A DNA stretch of 6,033 bases. Source: Synechococcus sp. CPC35 (lineage in GTDB: Bacteria > Cyanobacteriota > Cyanobacteriia > PCC-6307 > Cyanobiaceae). Below the pieces are notes generated by a model, which was not told the origin of the DNA, made no database searches, and saw nothing but the letters and a program-made list of their open reading frames with translations. Within the stretch, counting starts at the first letter, position 1. The number at the start of each line of letters is the position of its first letter. The position numbers were made by a program, and so were the translations under genes. This document shows positions 1-6,033 of this stretch, piece by piece. The DNA is taken from the NCBI GenBank assembly GCA_002684175.1, contig NYUU01000147.1:1-6033 (forward strand), read 5' to 3'.

Positions 1-354
<354 letters not shown>

Positions 355-356
355 TC

Positions 357-412
357 ATTTTAATTGTACAAAATTAGGTATCCTGAAATGGTTATCTAAT
401 TTTAATTGTACA
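357..412 (+). repeat. 14-bp direct repeat and hairpin in the 23S-5S spacer
   Basis: ATTTTAATTGTACA occurs at 357-370 and again, identically, at 399-412, the second copy ending 5 bp before the 5S gene. Between them AAAATTAG (370-377) pairs perfectly with CTAATTTT (396-403), giving an 8-bp stem with an 18-nt loop. Each repeat contains the palindrome TTGTACA/TGTACA. Being in the transcribed rRNA spacer, these elements could guide processing of the 23S 3' end and 5S 5' end; that role is inference. Confidence 0.7.
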
Positions 413-417
413 GTTTG

Positions 418-541
418 CTTTGGTGTTTTTAGTGTATCAAGCGGAACCACACTGATCCATCTCGAACTCAGTAGTGAAACGTTATAAATCGACGACAATA
501 CTTGGAGGGACACCTCCTGGGAAGATAGTTCAATGCCAAAG
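418..541 (+). rRNA. rrf: 5S ribosomal RNA
   Basis: This is a complete 5S rRNA gene of about 124 nt. The terminal helix is visible as CTTTGGTGTT (418-427) pairing with AATGCCAAAG (532-541), with G-U pairs. The conserved interior is clear: GGAACCACACTGATCCATC, then CGAACTCAGTAGTGAAAC, then GACGACAATACTTGGAGGG with CACCTCCTGGGAAGATAG. It lies 63 bp after the 23S end, as expected for the last gene of the rRNA operon. A run of five T follows the terminal helix immediately (542-546), with a second T-run at 551-556, so the 5S helix plus T-tract may also act as the operon terminator. The end points come from the pairing and may be off by one or two bases. Confidence 0.96.
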
Positions 542-749
542 TTTTTAACCTTTTTTGTTAATTTTATGAAACTATTTAATTGATATTAATTACAGATATT
601 AATATTTATACGTAACTCTAGTGAAGTTGAAAATGGACAGGTTTTAGTGATTAGAATCAAAAAATCCAATACAGAATGCGTATATTTTTACTTGATATTA
701 TTCGTTATTAATATAGGGTAAGATCCCTAAGTAGCCAAACAAAAAGTAC

Positions 750-778
750 TTGCTTTTAAATAGTTTTTCTGTTATAGT
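750..778 (+). promoter_or_regulatory. Sigma70-type promoter for trnL
   Basis: TTGCTT at 750-755 and TATAGT at 773-778 are separated by exactly 17 bp. This fits the bacterial-type plastid RNA polymerase consensus (TTGACA-N17-TATAAT) with four and five matches. A start at about 785 would give a leader of roughly 9 nt before the tRNA. The upstream spacer (547-749) shows only weak structure: a GATATTAAT direct repeat (582-590, 595-603) and a 5-bp TAGGG/CCCTA hairpin (714-729). Confidence 0.65.
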
Positions 779-793
779 TTATTTAAATCGCAC

Positions 794-877
794 GGGAATG
801 TGGTGAAATCGGTAGACACGACGGACTTAAAATCCGTTGCTCTAAAAGGCGTGGGGGTTCAAGTCCCCCCATTCCCA
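794..877 (+). tRNA. trnL(uaa): tRNA-Leu(UAA), intronless
   Basis: The cloverleaf can be drawn completely. The acceptor stem is GGGAATG (794-800) with CATTCCC (870-876) and discriminator A877. The anticodon stem is ACGGA (821-825) with TCCGT (833-837), and the loop CTTAAAA carries anticodon TAA (828-830), reading UUA leucine codons. The T arm is GGGGG-TTCAAGT-CCCCC (853-869). The long variable arm (838-852) is typical of leucine class II tRNAs. CCA is not encoded. No intron interrupts the anticodon loop, although many plastid and cyanobacterial trnL(UAA) genes carry a group I intron there. A run of six T (878-883) follows directly and may help end transcription. Confidence 0.97.
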
Positions 878-969
878 TTTTTTATACATATTATTAAGAT
901 TATATTTTAAACATTATCACATATACCTTAGATGTAAAACATTTCGCAAAGCTGTTAAAAAGGTAATAA

Positions 970-1299
970 TCTTTAAACAAGAAACAAAAATCATTAATTT
1001 TTGAAGATAAGGATGCATTTATTGAGTTACTCTCATATAAAACACGTGTGAAAGGTCAAGCTACGTAGAATCGAAAAAATTTATACAATTCTTTAATTGC
1101 AGAATACCTAAATGAAACAATGACAGGTGGAAAATTTATAGCTGAATTTTTAAAAATGCGAAAAGAAAATGGTGAAACCGCAAGCCCTATTGTCACTGAT
1201 TTTGAACAATTAGCCCATTTTTCAATCTGCCTTGAAGCTGATGAATTTGTTTCTCTACTTACGAAAATATCCAGTATGGCTTTAAAAAAGTCAGTCTAA
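970..1299 (+). pseudogene. Degenerate open reading frame of unknown origin, one in-frame stop
   Basis: One frame reads from just after TAA TAA (964-969) to a TAA at 1297-1299, broken only by TAG at 1066-1068. That leaves 32 and 76 open codons, long for such AT-rich DNA, with a protein-like composition; examples are FEDKDAFIELLSYKTRVKG before the stop, and EYLNETMTGGKFIAEFLKMR and TDFEQLAHFSICLEADEF after it. No ATG begins the upstream part. Only ATG 1120, without a Shine-Dalgarno site, could start a 59-residue product (1120-1299). I do not recognise the family. The short helical layout (LIAEYL-F-AEFLKM, then an acidic tail) loosely recalls colicin-immunity-like small proteins, but this is a weak resemblance. 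It is most simply a decayed gene, possibly acquired from a plasmid or bacterium. It converges on clpC. Confidence 0.5.
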
Positions 1300-1326
1300 A
1301 GTCTCTATCGGTCAGTCTGTTAATAA

Positions 1327-1369
1327 ATTATTAATGTGTATATAAATATTTTATATACACATTAATAAT
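1327..1369 (-). terminator. 20-bp hairpin between convergent clpC and the + strand frame
   Basis: Bases 1327-1346 pair without mismatch to 1350-1369, leaving a three-base loop TAT. The stem centre is GTGTATATAA/TTATATACAC. It lies 6 bp beyond the clpC stop codon and 27 bp after the end of the degenerate + strand frame. Its symmetry means it could serve both strands. In plastids such stems usually fix the mRNA 3' end by stopping exonucleases. On the - strand no long T-run follows, so processing or stabilisation is more likely than classical intrinsic termination. Confidence 0.85.
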
Positions 1370-1375
1370 GTAAGT

Positions 1376-4300
1376 TTATTCATCATTGTTATCTTTTTTC
1401 CCGCCACCAAAGAATCCTAAAAATCCGTTTCGTTTGTTCTTCTTTGTTTCTTTTTTATTTTTTTTACCACTATAAAAATCTTCACCATATTCTTTTTTCA
1501 TGGCTTCTCTATTTAATTGTTCAAGTTTACCTTGTGGTTTATATTTTATTCCTAACCAACGTTCTGCAAATTTACGACGTGCAGCTCTTCTTTTTTTGAA
1601 TTTTAAAAGTTTACGTACACGTGTTCTTTCTTCTTCACCTGATTTCCAATCACTAGCTTCCTTTAATTTTGCTTCTCTATCTACTTCTGCTTGAATTTTT
1701 GCATTGTATTCACCTTTTATTTTTTGATATAAAGCTTCTGACTTTTCTGAATTTCGTGGTACGTGAGGTGTATTCCCATAGTGGCTATGATTAGAAAGTA
1801 TATCGTTATCTTTTGATTCTAGTTCACGCTTTTGTTCAGTAAGTTCTAAACTTTCAATGTTATCTGATTCTGTCTCGTTTGATTTTAGAAAATCTGGATT
1901 TACATCATCAAAATTAACTATTACTTCTAATTCATTTGTAAAACTATTAGGTAAATCATCTGCTTTTTTTCGACGAACAATAATTTTAGTATCAGGATAT
2001 AAAGTTTGCGATAAACATTGTTCTGCTAAATCATCCTCTAAATATTTCATAATCGCACGTCTTAAAGGTCGAGCCCCATACAGAGGATCAAATCCTTCAT
2101 CACTTAAAAATGCTTGAACAGCCTGATCAACTTCTAGAATAATATCTTTTTCTTTTAATCTCGTTGCTAATTGTTTAATCATTAAACCGCAAATTTGCCA
2201 AATTTGGAAACGTGATAAATGACTAAATACAATAATTTCATCAATACGATTTAAGAATTCTGGACGGAAGAAATTTTTAAGTTCATCATTTACTAATTCA
2301 GTAATTCTTTCAAAAACTGAAGGGTCTAGAGCTGGCTCAGGACGTGGTTCCCAACCATAAATAGCATCTGGCATAACTTGAAATGCTCTATCTTTTTTCG
2401 ATTGATTTTTTACTCCACTTTCTTCTTCAATAATTTTTGATCCTAAATTAGTTGTCATGATAATTAATGTATTTGTAAAATCAACTACACGACCTTGTGA
2501 ATCTGATAAACGACCATCGTCTAAAATTTGTAATAGTAAATTAAAAACATCTGGATGAGCTTTTTCAACCTCATCAAATAAAACTACTGAATATGGTTTT
2601 TTTCTAACATCATCAGTTAGTTGACCACCTTCTTGGTAACCTACATATCCAGGAGGTGAACCAATTAATTTTGCAACAGTATGTTTTTCCATGTACTCAG
2701 ACATATCTAAACGGATTAAGCATTCATCAGCACTAAACATATAGTCTGCTAAAGCTTTTGTTAATTCTGTTTTACCAACACCGGTTGGTCCGGCAAATAT
2801 AAAACTTGCAATTGGCCGATCAGGATTTCTTAACCCTACTCGTGCTCGACGAATTGCCTTTGAAACAGAAGTAACAGCATGTGCTTGACCAATAATTCGT
2901 TCATGAAGAGTTTCTTCCATTTTCATTAATCTTTCAGATTCAGAACCTGAAATTTTTGTAACAGGAACACCTGTCCAATTAGAAATTACTTTTGCAATAT
3001 CATCTTCATTAACCATATCAACATCAATTCTTGTAAATCCACGTTTTTTACTTGTTAAAGCAGATTGTTTCATTATTCGAATATGAGTTCGCACTTCCAT
3101 TTCATGATCAACCAATTCTTTTGCAGCTTCAAAATCATGATCTTTAACACATTCTTCTTTATCTTTAATTGTATCTTGTAATTCTGTTAATAATTGCTGT
3201 AATCCTTTTGGTAAACGTCGATTTTCTAAACGGACACGAGCTGCTGCTTCATCAATAACGTCAATCGCTTTATCTGGTAGAAAACGATCTGCAATGTATT
3301 GGTCAGACAGAATTGCTGCCTGTTCTAAAGCTTTATCTTTATAACTTAATGCGTGATGTTGTTCAAATGCCGGTCGTAGTCCACGTAAAATTTTAATTGT
3401 TGTTCCAACAGTTGGTTCTTCTACGCGAACAGGTTGAAAACGTCTTTCTAAAGCTGGATCACGTTCAATGTATTTACGATATTCATCATTTGTTGTTGCT
3501 CCAATACAACGGAATTTACCACGTGCTAATGCAGGTTTTAAAATATTTGCAGCATCTACTGCACCTTCTGCAGCTCCAGCTCCAACCAATGTATGAATTT
3601 CATCAATTACAACAATTATAGAACTATCATTTGAAGCTTCTGCAACAATACGTTTTAATCGCTCTTCAAATTCACCACGATATTTTGTACCTGCTAAAAT
3701 TGAACCTAAATCTAAACCCATTAAAATAGTACCATCTAAAAAATGTGGGCATTTCTCGGTCAAAATTAATTGTGCCAGACCTTCGGCAACGGCTGTTTTA
3801 CCAACACCAGGTTCACCAATTAAAACTGGATTATTTTTTCTTCGACGAGCCAAAATAGCAATTACATCATCAATCTCTTTTTCACGACCAATAACTGGAT
3901 CCAAATTACCATTCATTGCTTCTTGAGAAATATTTTCAGCATATTCATCCAATGTAGGTGTTGAACTGCCTTTTCGTTCTCGTTCTAATAAAAATTTTTC
4001 AGCCTGCGTTAATGGTTTTAAACATTCCTCTTGAACTTCTTCAATAAGAGCTAAAATGATATTTCTTAAATTTGGTATATTAACACGTAATTTATCTAAA
4101 GTTCGCATAGCAACACCATCAGATTCACCAATTAGTGCTAATAAAATATGTTCTGTTCCAACAAAATTTTGATTTAAATCTTTACTTTCATGAACAGCCA
4201 TTTCTAAAACTCGTTTTGCTCTGGGTGTAAAAGGAATTTCTGACGCTACAAAGCCTGTTCCTCGTCCAATATATTGTTCAATTTCTTTTCGTGTTCTTTT

Positions 4301-4468
4301 TAAAGTAATTTTTATTTTACGTAATGCTCTTGCACCTATACCGTGTCTTTGACCAATTACTCCTAAAAGTAGCTGTTCTGTTCCCACAAAGTTATGACCC
4401 ATTCTTCTCGCTTCTTCTTGCGATAGCATAATAACTTTTATGGCACCTTCTGTAAACTTTTCAAACAT
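1376..4468 (-). CDS. clpC: ClpC, Hsp100-family ATP-dependent Clp protease ATPase subunit, with C-terminal extension
   Basis: ClpC is a stromal AAA+ unfoldase that feeds proteins to ClpP and assists import. Visible domains: two N-terminal Clp repeats (about 1-145); first ATPase domain with Walker A GEPGVGKT (218-225), pore tyrosine in GTKYRGEFE (263), Walker B VVIDE (286-290) and arginine finger region LERRF; M-domain with a UVR-like segment (about 421-457); second ATPase domain with Walker A GPTGVGKT (560-567), pore loop GYVGYQEGG (607-615), Walker B VVLFDE (628-633) and sensor 2 GARPLRRAI (798-806). ATG is preceded by AGGAGA at 7 nt, which fixes the start. At 1030 residues it is well above the usual 820-900. 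The excess is a charged tail (about 850-1030) that is acidic, then lysine/arginine-rich, ending [16 protein letters not shown]. Residues about 681-715, where ClpC normally has an LGF-type ClpP-docking loop, are instead a longer segment without it. The core and all nucleotide-binding residues are intact, so it should be active. Confidence 0.98.
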   Translation of the reverse strand: MFEKFTEGAIKVIMLSQEEARRMGHNFVGTEQLLLGVIGQRHGIGARALRKIKITLKRTRKEIEQYIGRGTGFVASEIPFTPRAKRVLEMAVHESKDLNQNFVGTEHILLALIGESDGVAMRTLDKLRVNIPNLRNIILALIEEVQEECLKPLTQAEKFLLERERKGSSTPTLDEYAENISQEAMNGNLDPVIGREKEIDDVIAILARRRKNNPVLIGEPGVGKTAVAEGLAQLILTEKCPHFLDGTILMGLDLGSILAGTKYRGEFEERLKRIVAEASNDSSIIVVIDEIHTLVGAGAAEGAVDAANILKPALARGKFRCIGATTNDEYRKYIERDPALERRFQPVRVEEPTVGTTIKILRGLRPAFEQHHALSYKDKALEQAAILSDQYIADRFLPDKAIDVIDEAAARVRLENRRLPKGLQQLLTELQDTIKDKEECVKDHDFEAAKELVDHEMEVRTHIRIMKQSALTSKKRGFTRIDVDMVNEDDIAKVISNWTGVPVTKISGSESERLMKMEETLHERIIGQAHAVTSVSKAIRRARVGLRNPDRPIASFIFAGPTGVGKTELTKALADYMFSADECLIRLDMSEYMEKHTVAKLIGSPPGYVGYQEGGQLTDDVRKKPYSVVLFDEVEKAHPDVFNLLLQILDDGRLSDSQGRVVDFTNTLIIMTTNLGSKIIEEESGVKNQSKKDRAFQVMPDAIYGWEPRPEPALDPSVFERITELVNDELKNFFRPEFLNRIDEIIVFSHLSRFQIWQICGLMIKQLATRLKEKDIILEVDQAVQAFLSDEGFDPLYGARPLRRAIMKYLEDDLAEQCLSQTLYPDTKIIVRRKKADDLPNSFTNELEVIVNFDDVNPDFLKSNETESDNIESLELTEQKRELESKDNDILSNHSHYGNTPHVPRNSEKSEALYQKIKGEYNAKIQAEVDREAKLKEASDWKSGEEERTRVRKLLKFKKRRAARRKFAERWLGIKYKPQGKLEQLNREAMKKEYGEDFYSGKKNKKETKKNKRNGFLGFFGGGKKDNNDE

Positions 4469-4598
4469 AGAAAAATCTCCTGTTTTTATTTTTTAAATTT
4501 TAATTAAAATCAATACATAGCTTAGTTCACTATTCACTGCTTGCTAGTAATATTCGTAGAATTAAAATGAGATTTACGTTCTAGAAGGCTTATCTTAT

Positions 4599-4628
4599 AT
4601 TATATAATAAATCGTTAAAAAAAGTCAA
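4599..4628 (-). promoter_or_regulatory. Sigma70-type promoter for clpC
   Basis: Read on the - strand, TTGACT (4628-4623) is followed after 18 bp by TATAAT (4604-4599), a five-of-six plus six-of-six match to the bacterial consensus. Transcription would begin near 4592, giving a leader of about 125 nt before the clpC ATG at 4468. The leader ends with the Shine-Dalgarno AGGAGA (4481-4476). It contains a palindrome TTCTAGAA (4579-4586) and a tandem TTCACT repeat (+ strand, around 4525-4538). No operator could be identified. Confidence 0.75.
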
Positions 4629-4692
4629 TTTTTTAATTTCTACCTAATATAATAATATTTATGTTTTGTATTTTTAGAATTAGATAGCTTTC

Positions 4693-4713
4693 AAACGGGA
4701 AGGGACCGTTTTT
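4693..4713. terminator. Small GC-richer hairpin with T-run, strand uncertain
   Basis: AAACGG (4693-4698) pairs with CCGTTT (4706-4711) around the loop GAAGGGA; on the + strand the stem ends in five T (4709-4713). It stands out as the only G/C-rich patch in this spacer. Read on the + strand it looks like an intrinsic terminator but no + strand gene precedes it. Read on the - strand it lies about 36 bp beyond the small open frame at 4749-4988 and upstream of the clpC promoter, so it may mark the 3' end of that transcript. Confidence 0.45.
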
Positions 4714-4748
4714 AAATTCAGTTAGATCATAGTCAATTGTAGATCTTT

Positions 4749-4988
4749 TTATAAAAGTTTAGATTTTTCCGGAGGCGGATTATTATTAACTGCATTTAAA
4801 ACCTTTGTCTCTGGTTTTAGCGCTCGATTTTTTGGATAATAATCTTGTAGAGAAAATGACAATGTGTCTATACCTAATAATTTCGACAAATTTGATTTTC
4901 TTAAATCCTGTATAGCCTTATCCTTCATCACGCCTTCTGCAAAAAGGCCAAACTTAATACTCAGATTTTTGCCTTTGAGATTAATCAA
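4749..4988 (-). CDS. Unidentified small open frame, start unclear, possibly frameshifted
   Basis: The frame runs 79 codons from a TTG (4988-4986) to TAA (4751-4749). I do not recognise the product. It is basic, with no membrane segment or signal peptide: KFGLFAEGVMKDKAIQDL, then LGIDTLSFSLQDYYPK, then a tail containing NNNPPPEKSKLL. The TTG start has no Shine-Dalgarno site. An internal ATG (4928-4926) is preceded by AGAAGG at 4 nt and would give 59 residues. Alternatively ATG AGT ATA AAC (from 5013) opens a frame that runs into this one if a single base near 4989 is removed, giving about 87 codons; as written that frame stops after ten codons (TAA 4983-4981). This could therefore be a real small gene, a gene with a frameshift, or a remnant. 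It sits between the psbY-psaC group and clpC, all on the same strand. Confidence 0.4.
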   Translation of the reverse strand: MINLKGKNLSIKFGLFAEGVMKDKAIQDLRKSNLSKLLGIDTLSFSLQDYYPKNRALKPETKVLNAVNNNPPPEKSKLL

Positions 4989-5106
4989 TAGTGGTTAATC
5001 TGTTTATACTCATTATTATCAAATAATCGTTGTTGTTGTAAAATTATATTATCATATTGTGAGTAAATAGTTCATCACTATTTACTCACAGTAAAGTAAC
5101 CACTAT
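4988..5106. repeat. Nested inverted repeats, candidate structured element
   Basis: An outer 10-bp perfect inverted repeat, ATAGTGGTTA (4988-4997) with TAACCACTAT (5097-5106), encloses a perfect 14-bp hairpin (5058-5071 with 5077-5090, loop TCATC, core GTGAGTAAATAG) and a weaker 6-bp hairpin (ATTATT 5012-5017 with AATAAT 5022-5027). The set could fold as a branched structure on either strand. No RNase P, tmRNA, signal-recognition-particle or tRNA signature was found in it. The left outer arm overlaps the first codon of the small open frame. Function unknown; a stabilising 3' structure or a processed leader is possible. Confidence 0.5.
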
Positions 5107-5310
5107 AGGTTTAGATTCAAGTCGACTATTTTGTAGTGAATAATTAGAAATTAAATTATCTCGTTAGAATTTTAACAACAATAATAATATCGATTTATTT
5201 AGTTTTTTTGCTTAGTAAACAAAATAACTTTATTAAATAATTAATTATATTATAGGCCTAATGTCAACTCTTTTAAGATATACTAATTCTAGAGAGTTAA
5301 TCTTTCTGAT
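5107..5310. other. AT-rich spacer without a recognisable gene
   Basis: Together with the structured element to its left, this makes a gap of over 300 bp between the small open frame and psaC. No frame with coding character and no tRNA is seen. On the - strand TTGACA (5267-5262) is followed by two overlapping TATAAT boxes (5254-5249 and 5249-5244), but the gaps of 7 and 12 bp are too short for a normal promoter. Confidence 0.6.
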
Positions 5311-5346
5311 AATAATCGAATAAAATTATAATTTTATTCAATTATT
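5311..5346 (-). terminator. psaC 3' hairpin
   Basis: GAATAAAATTA (5318-5328) is followed by its exact complement TAATTTTATTC (5329-5339). After one C-A mismatch, the outer AATAAT (5311-5316) pairs with ATTATT (5341-5346). It begins 5 bp beyond the psaC stop. On the - strand it follows psaC directly and should define the mRNA 3' end. It is all A/T apart from one G-C pair, which is common for plastid 3' stems. Confidence 0.75.
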
Positions 5347-5351
5347 ATTTT

Positions 5352-5603
<252 letters not shown>

Positions 5604-5638
5604 TTATCCTTTATTTTTAAAAAACTAGATTTTAGTTA

Positions 5639-5663
5639 TTTGAATTCTAATTAGAGAATCAAA
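5639..5663 (-). terminator. Hairpin in the psbY-psaC spacer
   Basis: TTTGA (5639-5643) and TTCT (5645-5648) pair with AGAA (5655-5658) and TCAAA (5659-5663), giving nine pairs with one bulged A (5644) and the loop AATTAG. It begins 20 bp beyond the psbY stop and ends about 27 bp before the psaC Shine-Dalgarno site. It may protect a psbY 3' end or mark an intercistronic processing point; without a T-run, full termination is less likely. Confidence 0.45.
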
Positions 5664-5683
5664 CTTCGAAATTATTGGTTCTA

Positions 5684-5794
5684 TTATCGTGACAATCTTT
5701 GAACCTGTTGAATAGCTAAACGACCAATGTTATATAGTGCCCATGATGCTGCAACCAATAATGGTAGAGCAATTACAAATATACGAGTATCCAT
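5684..5794 (-). CDS. psbY: Photosystem II protein PsbY
   Basis: PsbY is a single-span thylakoid protein at the edge of photosystem II, near cytochrome b559. The gene encodes 36 residues: [20 protein letters not shown], then [16 protein letters not shown]. The family pattern is clear: the MD-R start, a hydrophobic span (about 5-22) with the conserved [14 protein letters not shown] stretch, and a basic, glutamine-containing stromal or lumenal tail. The length matches red-lineage plastid PsbY (formerly ycf32), which is a single copy, unlike the nuclear two-unit precursor of land plants. ATG 5794 has AAAGGA 9 nt upstream, the same site and spacing as psaC; stop is TAA at 5686-5684. It precedes psaC on the same strand and could be co-transcribed with it. 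Confidence 0.93.
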   Translation of the reverse strand: MDTRIFVIALPLLVAASWALYNIGRLAIQQVQRLSR

Positions 5795-5849
5795 AAATAA
5801 AAATCCTTTATATATAATTTTAAAAATTTATAAAATAATACTTTCCTAC

Positions 5850-5874
5850 TGTACTATTATATTTTAATAGTATA
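5850..5874. promoter_or_regulatory. Hairpin upstream of psbY with a TATAAT-like box
   Basis: TACTATTA (5852-5859) pairs with TAATAGTA (5865-5872) around TATTT, extended by one G-T and one T-A pair. It lies about 55 bp upstream of the psbY start. The - strand reads TATAAT (5861-5856) inside it and TATACT nearby, but no fitting -35 box was found at 16-18 bp. It could be a leader stem or part of a promoter; undecided. Confidence 0.35.
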
Positions 5875-5918
5875 CATAAAATATAAAAAATTGAATAGTT
5901 ATCTTAAATGTTGAAATA

Positions 5919-5940
5919 ATTGATTTAGCTCTAAATCAAT
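5919..5940 (-). terminator. Hairpin, probable 3' end of a gene further right
   Basis: ATTGATTTAG (5919-5928) and CTAAATCAAT (5931-5940) are exact complements with CT between, in practice a 9-bp stem with a four-base loop. It stands about 40 bp beyond the stop of the possible gene end at 5982-6032, so it could close that - strand transcript before psbY. Confidence 0.45.
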
Positions 5941-5981
5941 AAGTTACGAATAGAAAATTAGAATTGAAGAAATTAATAATT

Positions 5982-6032
5982 TTATTTGTGCATAATAGAT
6001 TCAAATAATGTAAAAATTGGAAGATAAGTGAA
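5982..6032 (-). CDS. Possible C-terminal end of an unidentified gene (cut by window edge)
   Basis: From the right edge, one - strand frame is open for 16 codons to TAA (5984-5982), reading FTYLPIFTLFESIMHK. A hairpin follows about 40 bp on, and psbY lies beyond it on the same strand. The peptide looks protein-like, but 16 open codons can occur by chance and I do not recognise the family. The other two frames on this strand close sooner. Confidence 0.25.
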   Translation of the reverse strand, partial: FTYLPIFTLFESIMHK

Positions 6033-6033
6033 A

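Noticed and set aside
714..729. TAGGG/CCCTA hairpin upstream of the trnL promoter
   Set aside because: Only five pairs with no T-run and no adjoining gene end; too weak to call a terminator.
1500..2117. Two + strand open frames (1500-1694 and 1857-2117)
   Set aside because: Both are antisense to the clpC 3' part and have no Shine-Dalgarno site or recognisable product.
3397..3621. 74-codon + strand open frame rich in Leu and Gln
   Set aside because: It is antisense to the first ATPase domain of clpC; its composition is a by-product of AT-rich codons on the other strand.
5029..5040. Short GTT tandem run (GTTGTTGTTGT)
   Set aside because: Three to four units only; no evidence of a functional microsatellite or CRISPR-like spacing anywhere in the window.
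5244..5267. TTGACA followed by two TATAAT boxes on the - strand, resembling a promoter
   Set aside because: The spacings are 7 and 12 bp instead of 16-18, and no box fits at the proper distance; it is probably chance in AT-rich DNA.

Overview
This window looks like plastid DNA from an alga with a red-lineage (chlorophyll c or related) plastid, most likely an ochrophyte (stramenopile). The spacers are very AT-rich, and the rRNAs and Shine-Dalgarno sites are of bacterial type. A plastid rRNA operon end is followed by clpC, psaC and psbY. Plastid-encoded clpC and psbY are absent from land-plant plastids but usual in red-lineage ones. The divergent middle of ClpC's second ATPase domain points to ochrophytes, but this rests on recollection of the family and not on an alignment. 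I do not name a genus.

Left part, + strand (1-877): the 3' end of the 23S rRNA gene, a short spacer holding a 14-bp direct repeat and a hairpin, the complete 5S rRNA gene, and an intronless tRNA-Leu(UAA) gene with its own near-consensus sigma70-type promoter. Next comes about 330 bp of coding-like but interrupted sequence (970-1299), probably a decayed gene.

Centre, - strand (1327-4628): one long gene, clpC, encodes a 1030-residue Hsp100/Clp ATPase. It has a clear promoter (TTGACT-N18-TATAAT), a good Shine-Dalgarno site and a nearly perfect 20-bp hairpin at its 3' end. The protein carries about 180 extra residues at its C-terminus, and the region that normally docks ClpP is replaced by a longer, unlike segment.

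Right part, - strand (4693-6033): an unidentified small open frame without a good start (4749-4988), a roughly 320-bp spacer with a nested inverted-repeat structure, then psaC and, upstream of it, psbY. Both genes have matching AAAGGA ribosome-binding sites and each is followed by a hairpin. The right edge may hold the last codons of another - strand gene.

Functionally, PsaC (photosystem I iron-sulfur subunit) and PsbY (small photosystem II subunit) serve the thylakoid photosystems. ClpC serves stromal protein quality control and import. The rRNAs and tRNA serve plastid translation. I found no convincing new multi-gene system. The most unusual items are the altered ClpC, the two unidentified or degenerate reading frames, and the structured spacer.
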